DNA of 20,077 bases. Origin: Chromera velia (Eukaryota; Sar; Chromeraceae). The translations under genes and the position numbers were made by a program. The notes below the pieces were generated by a model that was not told the DNA's origin, searched no databases, and was given only the letters and a program-made list of their open reading frames with translations. The DNA is taken from NCBI GenBank assembly GCA_018398765.1, contig JAHBMJ010001062.1:97381-117457 (forward strand), given 5' to 3'. The number at the start of each line of letters is the position of its first letter. The first letter of the stretch is position 1. Of this stretch, positions 9,615 to 18,490 are shown piece after piece.

Positions 9615-9893
9615 TGTAGGCCGGCCACGAGCGGCGGGCAGGCAATGGGCCCGCGGAGTGGCGGCGCCGCAAGGTATTGTAAGACAAGCCGTGATGCATG
9701 CGGACTTCAATAAATATGGCACGATGCAGAACGAACTGAAGTGACATCGATCGGCCTGTCTGCTCGAAATGCAGCGATTGACTGTGCTGTTCGAGGGAAC
9801 GTTGTATGAACCCTTCTAGGTTAAACTCTTACCCTCTTTCTCTAAAGGGTGGACACGGATAACGCCTGAACCTACTAGCCCGTATCTAGCTAA
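9615..9893 (+). repeat. Dispersed repeat R1, copy 2 (279 bp)
   Basis: Same length and orientation as 6736-7014. The open frame through its first part extends upstream here (9540 onward, KQRQEPSVVVSLVNKQ) and ends at the conserved TGA at 9742-9744. The pattern fits the tail of an element protein followed by a 3' non-coding region. The right end abuts R2 copy A. Confidence 0.85.
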
Positions 9894-9895
9894 TA

Positions 9896-10161
9896 GCATC
9901 CCACACAAATACTGAGGCTAATCTAGGAGGCCAATATGGCATATCCCAACCCGGTAGTCCAGAGGCCATGGCAACTATTCCATCCGCAGCATCCCATTGG
10001 ATATTTCTGGCTCAGCAGCATATTCTCTAACACTGTTTTATCCGATTGATCGATAGAATCAGACCTAGCCTCCTGACTAACAGTCTCATGTGACCGCGAT
10101 CCATGCATTTATTGTATTATGCCTAGACTGTCTGCGTACGGAGTCTAGCTGGTATACAATA
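9896..10161 (+). repeat. Dispersed repeat R2, copy A (about 266 bp)
   Basis: Starts GCATCCCACAC and ends TATACAATA. It aligns along its length with 11425-11687 (shared blocks CCCAACCCGGTAGTCC, GCATCCCATT, ATTTCTGGCTCAGCAGC, GACTG(C/T)CTGCGTACGGAGTC). It lacks the roughly 19-base head TGTTGTGTGCC... that copy B has, being joined to R1 instead. Confidence 0.85.
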
Positions 10162-10399
10162 TGGTAGCGAGCCTGGTTCCAGGTCACGTTTGAGAACCGC
10201 AGTTACCACTGTTGTAACCTGTCTTCTCTTTAAAAAATTAGTTCCGCAGGGCTTGCGCTTCTGGCAGCAAGCTCACAAACGTTTTCTGAAGTAGACAGAC
10301 AGATACAGTGGCATGCATCCCTGTTCTCTTCTGGGTTTTGCTCTCCTGGCTTCAAAAATTGCAACGTACTGAATTTTGAAAGACTCATCTCCTCTGTGA
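10162..10399. other. No gene seen between R2 copy A and the next decayed frame
   Basis: No open frame of note and no recognisable motif. Confidence 0.35.
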
Positions 10400-11287
10400 G
10401 TGTATTTTTCTCTCTCCGCTAGCCACTGCCTTCTTGAAACGTCTTCTTTATTTGCGGAAGTGTCTACCACGGTGGTGGCACTCAAGCAGGCGTGTGATGG
10501 AGCCCTGAAGACAAAGCTTCATGGTGCTGAGGACTGCCATGTCGCTCTGACCATCGCCACTAAGACTTACGTCTCTTTGAATTGGTTTTTTAAACTCGTC
10601 TCGTCTCTGAGGTACACATGCAGGCCTTGGAAACGCCGTGGAAAATGTGGTGCGGGCGCAAAGTAGAAGAAGACTTTTTGTAGACCAACCACCAGTGCTT
10701 ATATTGCTTTTGCTGCAGCTTGTTTGTCCACTCCAACACTGGAGCCACCTCTTCAAATTAGTGCAGCCGCTCCTTCCACTTCCAAACCTTCCATTCCCGA
10801 CAGGTCATCTGGCACCCATGCAACTTAACCTTACCCCTTTCCCCCTACAATCACCAAAGTCATTCCTCTACTTTTGCCTTCTCCCCCTTGTTCTACCAAA
10901 GCTCCCAAGCAATCGAACAGCTCTCTGCTTTCCTTTTTCAGAACTATTCCCACAACTCTTCTGGAAACAAAGCCAGAAAACATACTAAGCAAGGAGCAAC
11001 CCCCTGAGGCTCCCCCTCCCATCCCTGCTGAGTCAACCACAATCTCAGAGTCTGCAAACACCCACATGGAGGTTGTTGTTCCTTCTCAGCACTCTGGCCT
11101 TCTTGCTCCACCTGTTGCCGCTGTCATAACTCCTTCCAAGCCGCCCGATCCCCCCCCCAAACCCAAACTCATTCAAATGGTGAAAGTGGGATCCAAGTTC
11201 ATCCCTGACCCCCATGAAGTGGACGAAGTTCGCTGCCGTCTCTCTTGCAGTGAGGAAGAGTGGGATACAGCGGCGACAGTCTTTTAG
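10400..11287 (+). pseudogene. Decayed reading frame with Pro-rich C-terminal half
   Basis: A single frame (phase 2) reads as protein from about 10400 to TAG at 11285-11287 but has internal stops: TAG at 10664 and TAA at 10826. The first part contains VVALKQACDGALKTKLHG. The middle is Ala/Ser/Pro-rich. The last 137 codons are a Pro/Ser/Thr-rich linker, then a more ordered end with KLIQMVKVGSKFIPDPHEV and a Cys/Glu stretch. No ATG starts it (10400 is GTG, preceded by TGA), so the 5' end is missing, or an upstream exon is not visible. R2 copies flank it on both sides, suggesting it lies within or between mobile-element remains. Family not recognised. The last part could also be a live exon. Confidence 0.4.
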
Positions 11288-11405
11288 ATGGACGGATCGG
11301 CCCGCCCGATGCTTCTTCGCATATAAATTGACCCAACCACCCTGCCTCCTCCTGACGAACCGACGTCTACTACCATGACAGCTGCGAGAAAAAGAAAGAG
11401 ATGCA

Positions 11406-11691
11406 TGTTGTGTGCCGCCTTAGTGCATCCCATATAGATACTGAGGCCGACTGAGGCCAATACGGCATGTCCCAACCCGGTAGTCCGGAGGCCACGGCAA
11501 CTATTCTATCTGCAGCATCCCATTAGATATTTCTGGCTCAGCAGCGCATTCTCTGACACTGTTTTATCTGGTTAATTGATGGAATCAGACCTAGCCTCCT
11601 CACTGACAGTCTCATGTGACCGCGTTCCATGCATTTGTTATATTATGTCTAGACTGCCTGCGTACGGAGTCTAGCGAGTACACAATACATT
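11406..11691 (+). repeat. Dispersed repeat R2, copy B (with head)
   Basis: Starts TGTTGTGTGCCGCC and ends near GAGTACACAATACA. The two ends share the short inverted word TTGTGT(A/G)C, and the unit begins TG and may end CA, which would suit a solo LTR or a small terminal-inverted-repeat element. Clear target-site duplications were not found, so the class is undecided. From 11425 it aligns with copy A at 9896. Confidence 0.75.
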
Positions 11692-12592
11692 TAAAACACT
11701 GAACTAGATCATAAGATTGAGTATAGTCAGTTGACTTTACATAAACTAGTACATAATGTCATGTATGAATTATAAAAGAGGTCGGACAGGCGATAGGGGG
11801 GGTGGGGAGACGGGAGTGTGGCGGTTGATGCGCTGCCAGCGCCTAAAGATACCTACTCTACTACACATCCTCCTCTCCACGCTATGCCTTCCACCTCGGC
11901 ACACCCAATCACCCTCTTCCACGTAGTTGCACCCACACTCGCCTCGCTGCTCCGCATCCTCCGCACCCACCCTCTCTCTCTCTCAACTATATCCGACGCA
12001 CCCCACATGCATCCATATTACCCCATCTTAACGCCACACACTTTTATTTTTTTTATAGTGCAGGGCTTAGTTAAAGCAAGGATTGAGGGTAAAATCCTAG
12101 ACCTAGCTAGCGACACCCTAGGCGACACCAGGTTCCAATTAAGTAATTCCCTGGATAATTTCATAACTTTTTGAAGGTTTTAATATTTTTTAGTTTATTC
12201 TCTAATAAATTTCTAATATCTAAAAAGACTCGGAGTTACTACTAGGCTAGGTACTAGGACTAGACTCACGAGCTGAAATCAGTCAGGACGCCGGTCTAGA
12301 CGCCGGTGCACATGAGTGTATAGTGAAGAACTAGGTGAAGAAGTAGGTAATCCTGTAATCCTAAACCTAGGGCCTAGGCCTAAATGTAACAAATAAAACC
12401 CTAGATAAAACCTTTTCTCTAGCCTGTCCTGCAGTAAAACTTTTAAATACAGCTAGGCATATACCTCTAGATATACTTCTGAACATACCGCAACTCAATG
12501 CACAGAACACAGTCGGAAACTACGTTGGGAACACAACCTTCGTGGCGATTCAATTTTCACCTTTCATTTTTTGCGCTTTGTTCTATATTTTC
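11692..12592. other. Non-coding stretch downstream of the ankyrin gene, CTAG-rich
   Basis: No supported gene. A plus-strand open frame at about 11818-12174 has no ATG (it opens with GTG), a Pro/His/Thr-rich start and no recognisable domain. From about 12090 to 12475 the tetranucleotide CTAG occurs about 16 times. The 3' untranslated region of the minus-strand ankyrin gene should lie at the right end of this stretch. Confidence 0.45.
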
Positions 12593-15500
12593 TTATTCTT
12601 CGAATTCTTGTTTACGTTCCTCCCCACGCGCACGCTGTCTCTCCTCTTTCTGTCTCTTTACAGACTCTCTATCAAGAGAAAGAAGACTAAGGAGATCCAC
12701 AGGGAGCGGACTATCCTCGCCAAACACATACCATCCGTCCAGAGCCTGTTCCCGCTCACACTCCGTCAAATCCCCCCCCCTCTGAGCGAGATCTCTCGCT
12801 AGATCCCACTGATCGGTCGCGAGAGCAGCCATCACAGGGCTCTCCCTATGGTAACGGAAAGCGTAGCTTGATTTTGCACACTCTTCAACGTCTTTGCGAT
12901 TTACGCTCACTCCCCTTTCAAGCAGTGCAGTGGTGCCCGCCCGCCACCCCGCTCGAATAGACGCTTGAAGCGGAAGTGCGAAAATGTGGTCATGATCGTG
13001 ATCTCTTTCCGTTTTTTGCGTTGCCTCCTCCAGTTCCTCTATCGGCACCGTCCGGAGCATCTGCAGGAGGAGCGCTCCCCAACACTCCCTTCTACAGACC
13101 AGACTCGCCACCCAAGAACCAGAGCCCGATTCTGCTTCCCTCTTGTAGGCCCATTGGGAGGGACAGGACAAGGCGGCAACCTTTGCACCCGCCTTAATGC
13201 ACATGCAGCATGAAAACAACTTGAACAGCGGACGCCTTGAAATGCGGGGGGAAAAGGAGGGGAGGAAGAATTGAACAAATGAAGGCAGCTGAGAGAAATG
13301 AACTCGATACATAAAGAAAGCAAGAGAAAATCACACAAAAAACGACAAGAAGAAAGGAAGGAGGGGGAAAAGATAAACGAAGCAAAAAGAAAGGAAAAGA
13401 GAAATGACGGAACGGGACGGCCCACAGGAGCTGGTAGGTCAGCTGGCGATTGTTGAGGACACGCAGTTTTTATCTCTTTGCGCAAAGGACAAAAAAAAAA
13501 GACAACAGAAAGGCACACAGAAGGACTACGCACCTCCACCAGAGTCTCTGCCATCTTCCACCGTTGACTCAGCTTGGTTTCCGTCCGGCTTTTGTCTGTC
13601 AGTGTGTCAGACAGCACGGCCGCAAGTGCCCCCCCCATCTTCACCTCTCGCTTCTCGACCAACAGCGCTCCACCGAGTCTGTCGGGATCTGCCCCCCCCT
13701 CCTCACACAACAGTCGCACAAGCTCTGGGTCTTCCAATTGAAGGGCGGCAAACAACAACACAGAGACCTGACTCAGATGAGGCAACTCAGAGTCCGTTCC
13801 CTCCTCCACTGCTTCCCCCTCTCCCCCCTCCCTGTCTCCCTGCCCCCCCCCTTCTTCTCTTCCCTCGTTCTTTTCACTTCGAGCAGCGAGGGGGCAGCGA
13901 GCCGAGAAGCCGGATCATCTCCTTCACTTTCGTACGCCAATAAGACGAACGATGTGCGCATCGATAGACGAGCGCTTGCAGAGGGGAGACGCGGACTGGA
14001 GGGTGCTCAGTCTCGTCCGGATCCGGATCGTCCAGCAACCCGATCTCGTTTGGATCTGCACCTGCCTCAAGCAGGAGGGACAGATTTTCAAGAGAGTAGC
14101 CTGCATCCCTTGTGGCCTCAATCAAAGGAACTCTATGCATCCCGGTGGTCCTATCTGTCCTACCCCTCACTGAGGCACCTCTCTTTATGAGAGCTTTCAC
14201 CGTCTTCTGCTTGTTATAGTGGGACAGGGCGTGGCAAAGCGGCGTTCTGTCCCCCCCCGGCCTGACCTTATCTAGGTCTGCCCCAATGTCTGCAAGTACA
14301 TCCACCAGCTCTGCAATTTTGTCAAACATATAATACTCCTCCCCCTCGACCACAACCCAGATTGCAAAGTCCTCCTTCGAGTCTTCGTGAGCAGGATCTG
14401 TCTGCACACCCGGAGCATCTGGATCTGCCCCCCCCCTCTCACCTAGCACTCGTGCGATTTTGGGTTCTTCATACCAGCAGGCTGACAGGAAAGGGGACAC
14501 ACGGCAGAGCGGCGGCAAGCTAGATGCTTCTTCTATCTGCATGGGCCTTGGACTCGGTGTTGGAGAGCACCGTGCCCCGTGATCGAGCAACAGCTTGACC
14601 ATATCTGCAGCGACTCCGCAATCAACCCTGTACCTCCACTTTTGCGTTACCACCTGCAGGGGTGTCGATCGTACCTCGTCCTCATCACCTTCGACTCCAG
14701 TGACAACGCCGATCTGGTTGGGATCTGCTCCTTTCGACAGGAGGAGGGACAAAATCGAGAGAGAACGAGCGGGACGATCAGGAGGTTCGTTTCCCCAGCT
14801 TGAATTCTCTGAGCTCCTGATGGTCTCAAGCAAAGGTACCTTCAACTTGCCCCCCCTCCCGGCCACTCCCCCCACACCCACACCCCATTGAAGAAGGAAG
14901 TCAACTGATTTTTCTAATTTGCCGCTACACGCGAAGGACAAGAGGGAATGGTCTTTCTCGTTCACTCCCACTTTGGACAGAAAATCAGGTTCGCACCCTG
15001 CTGCGAGGGCCTGCAACACCGAGAGGCATTGGGCATCTCCACAGAGTTCTACATCGCAGGGCCCTGAAAGTGCCAAAAATGGGACACGGAAATCGTCTGC
15101 CCGACTTCCCACAAGACCATGCACAGTCAGAAGACACCCAACGGTCTCACCCTCTCCCAAGAGACAGGAAATCTCAAGAGCAGTCATCAACTCTTCAACC
15201 CCCCACAAATCTTCACCCTCTACGGCTTCAGGCCGAACTGTCCAATCAAAACACCCCCTTTCTCGGAAGCCAGGGCAATTCTGTGGAGCAGGGAGACCCT
15301 CAGCTCTCCTCTTTCTCTGCTCATGCCAGGCCCTGTCTGGGGAGTATCCATCACCACCCTTCACCTTTCCCCCCTTGCCACATCCTTCTGCATACAATGC
15401 CATGACATGGGCCTGCAACGGAGTCCGCCCACAAGTACAATACTCACAAAAGCCTGTAGGAGGATTCCCTTCTACCTCCACTTCCGTCCGCACCCATTCG

Positions 15501-16145
15501 CACACATCCACCCTCGCCCCAGCATCCAGCAGCACCCCCACACACTCAAAATTTTGGGCATCGATCAGGGCTATGAGCAGCGGTTTCAGAACTCGAACCA
15601 CCCTGCCGCCTACGGCTGACGGCACGAACACCCATGCATCGGGATGCGCAATCCCCGCCTTCAAGCAAAGAGCTAGGACCTCTTTCTTCAGAATGCCACA
15701 TTGTGCACGGAAAATTCTGCACACTCGACTGAGCGTGGTTCCTCCAGCAGATACGTCACACACTTCTGTTTTTTCGGGTCGGGACGGGCGAGAGGGTGCG
15801 GTGGGTTTGGAGACGGCTGGTACCGAGTTCGAGAAGCCGTCTCAGAAAGAATGGATACCGACCACTTATTTTGGGGACTGCGAGCAGCTGCTGCAACGCG
15901 GTCGCGTCACCACGGACGAAACAATCGTCAGTGAAGCTCCAGACTACCTCTCTCTCTGAAATGGCAGCGAATTCAGAAGCAAAGCTGCCCAGGCCTTGGT
16001 GCGTAAAGTCATTTCTGAGAGCGAGGAATTCCTTGCAGACAGACGAGAACTTCCAGAACATCCGCAGACCCAACATGCCACTTCCAAACACAACCACCAA
16101 CGGGGAATCACGATCCAACATTTGAGGGTTGCCTGCTGACGTCAT
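12593..16145 (-). CDS. Large ankyrin-repeat protein, four exons (about 1021 aa)
   Basis: Inferred coding exons on the minus strand: 16145-15866, 15765-13878, 13831-13534 and 13192-12593. The joins keep the frame and give 1021 residues ending at TAA 12595-12593. ATG 16145 is the first ATG of the frame; the TTG at 16160 is not needed. Ankyrin-type helix pairs with LLL..GADPN or GA.V turns run from about residue 145 to the C-terminus (LLDAGARVDV, LLLSKGADPN, LLLDHGARCS, GGADPDAPG, ALIKRGASV, LLLEAGADPN, TLVEAGAKVAAL, LLERGVSVN). The last splice restores TLVE/AGAK inside a repeat, which supports it. Residues 15-43 contain FSSVCKEFLAL, like the end of an F-box, but this is weak. No enzyme domain or membrane segment was seen. 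Likely a protein-binding scaffold. The 46-nt second intron could instead be a frameshift. Confidence 0.88.
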
Positions 16146-16664
16146 TTTGTCCTGCTTCAATATAGATGGAAACGAGACGGCAAACTTAGCTGCAAACTAC
16201 CGGCTACCGCGTTGGAAGTCACGAGATCACGTACACATACAAGCTCTCGCCTAAAGAGACTTGCACTTCTTTCCACTACTTGCGTGCTGATAAAGTGTGC
16301 ACTTGTGTGCACCAGGTCCTTTCTTTTCCTCATTCCCTTCTCACCGGCCACATGCGGCGGCGCCATGCAGAAAGCCCGGCGCCGCGCCGCCTCCATGCAC
16401 GATGGGGCGCGCCACATATGACACCGGCGGTCAATGAATCAGAAATTCAGTCAACTGGAGTTGTTGGCGAGTGTTGGCGCTTTTCAGCGGGTCGCCCTGA
16501 CCGACACTGCAGGGTCAGTGCCACCTGAAGATTAGCTCCAGCTACCGTGACGAGCAGCTTTCACTGAAGCGTCTTAGAAGCGAGATCGGTCGAGACTGCT
16601 TTTTTGTTCTGGTGCCTGCTCTGTTGACCATCTCCGCCGTCCCCTTCCTTCGGCTTGCACCACG
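16146..16664. promoter_or_regulatory. Shared upstream region of two divergent genes
   Basis: 519 bases separate the start codons of the minus-strand ankyrin gene and the plus-strand kinase gene. The middle (about 16335-16405) is very GC-rich, with overlapping GGCGCC/GCGCC words that can fold. No TATA box or known operator could be identified with confidence. It must contain both 5' untranslated regions and at least one promoter, perhaps a bidirectional one. Confidence 0.55.
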
Positions 16665-18450
16665 ATGTCTCGCCTGGGTACCCTCTCGGCAGACATGTGG
16701 GGCAAGATCCACTTGCTTGAAAAGTTAGCTCGGACGCCGGTGCGGCCCATCACAATGCAGCAACTGACACGGACCAACAGTGCAGGTGTGTGCCGTGTGT
16801 GTTGTCGAGCATCAGTCTGCCTCTATCCCGCCATGGCGGTGGCGCTCTTCACGTACCCGCTTTCTCTTCCCCCCTCCCGACGCAAATTGTCCCGTCTCCC
16901 TGCTGCCCCCTTGTGCGTGCAGCTCCCAGTGCACTCATCAAAAACGCAGAGTGAGTCTCTGGGTGCAATTCAACTTTCTTTCTATGCCGTCTCATACAGT
17001 CTCGTCTCGTTTCGTGTGTTCGTGTGGCATCGCCTCTCTCTCTTCTGCGTAGTGCCGTGTCGTTCCTCGGTGCCCTGGAGACAGGCCGCCGTCTCACAAA
17101 CTGATCCTGTAACGACGGGATGCAGCCGGGGTTCCCAATGCCCTTTTCCCACCATCTGGCGCATCCCCCGTCTCCATGTCGTACCACTCTGGTTGATTAA
17201 AATCATTATTCAGTTGTTCACTTTCACACAAGCTCGAACGCAGCCTTAATATCTAGGGGAGCGGCAAAATACCCACCCGATGTCAAGAGAGTGCGAGAAA
17301 TACTTGTCATGTCACTGCTTCGCCCCCATCTTTCTTCCCAACCGTGTTTCCCCCCCTGTTCCTCCGCTCTGACAGTTCTCCTCTTTTGCCCTCTCCCCTC
17401 CCCTCCCCTGCTCAGGTGGATCAGAGACGAGATGCAGGTCCGGTTTGCGCACAGACTGTGGGACTTCAATCGACAGGTCGGGTCTGCCGAGACAGGCAGG
17501 CAGTCTCTGTGGGGGGGGGGGCGGAATAAAGACTGAAAGGGCTCATGACACTCATTCATCACAAAACGGCATCGGCTAGTTGCGTCGTTTTTGACCCCGA
17601 AATGCTGCTCTTCTGCAGCTTCTTCTGATTCCCTCGTAAGAATTTGTGTTCCAAAGTTCGTCTGGTCGTTCGTTTTTGCCTTCAAGTTGGTGTCTGTGGA
17701 CCTCTTTTTGTGTTGAATCGACTTGTTACCGTCTTTGCCTGCGTCTGTCCTCGCAAACAAAAGCGGACACAACACACCGGCGTGTCTGTGTGAGTCCGGG
17801 TTGACCAGAGGGGGCCAACACGAATGAATCTCCATGTGTGCCTTCCTGCCTGTTGAATCCACCGCTTCCTCCCTCCCATTGCAGCCGCACATCGTCCTTC
17901 TGAACCCGTCCATCAGGGGATGCTACGAGCTGTACTGGGAGGCGTTCCTGGCCATGAGGAACTGCCAACCCATCAAGGACGCAGAGGCAGAGACGGCCTT
18001 CACGGAGGTGCTGCATGATCAGGTGGGGGGAGGGGAGGGGACGGCTTTCGGGATGTACTCAGGGGGGAAGGGTTCTTTTGTCGTAGAGGATCAGGAACTT
18101 GAAAATTTAGTGGCTTTTGTGCGGCTTCTCCATCATCTTCTTCTTCTTGGTACAACTTTCATTTGCTTCGTTTGGTTGTTTCTTTTGCAGGTTTCGAAAC
18201 ACTCTGACGTGATCAACCTGATGAGAAAGTGGGTCTAAGTAAGAGTTTGAATTTGGACTCATGATTCGAGACCTCTTCCAAAATTGAAATCTCAGGGAGA
18301 CTGTAGTTCCCAGAAAAAGCCAGAGCAGCACATCAGGAGAGATGGAGGAGATGGCGATCTAGGGGTGGAAAGAGAGAGGGACCCATGCGCAGTCTCCCTT
18401 CGATTCCTTCCCGCACTTACCTTCCTTTTTTATTCCTTTCTCTTTCTCTT

Positions 18451-18490
<40 letters not shown>

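Noticed and set aside
11406-11691. R2 copy B as a definite solo LTR
   Set aside because: It starts TG and may end CA, but no matching target duplication, primer-binding site or polypurine tract was found.
13039-13809. One continuous minus-strand frame of 256 codons
   Set aside because: Only the part to 13534 reads as ankyrin. The middle is T-rich intron translated as Phe/Ser/Leu, and the end is a different frame of the last exon.
13450-14190. Plus-strand open frame of 246 codons
   Set aside because: Antisense to the ankyrin gene and crosses its introns; Pro/Leu-rich low-complexity reading.
14919-15959. 346-codon open frame on the plus strand
   Set aside because: It is antisense to ankyrin exons 1 and 2. 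It is Pro/Ser/Thr/His-rich as expected for the complement of Gly/Asp/Glu-rich ankyrin codons, and shows no domain.
16665-17249. Unspliced 194-codon frame starting at the kinase ATG
   Set aside because: After 16785 it reads through introns 1 and 2 and part of exon 2 in the wrong phase; conserved kinase sequence needs splicing.
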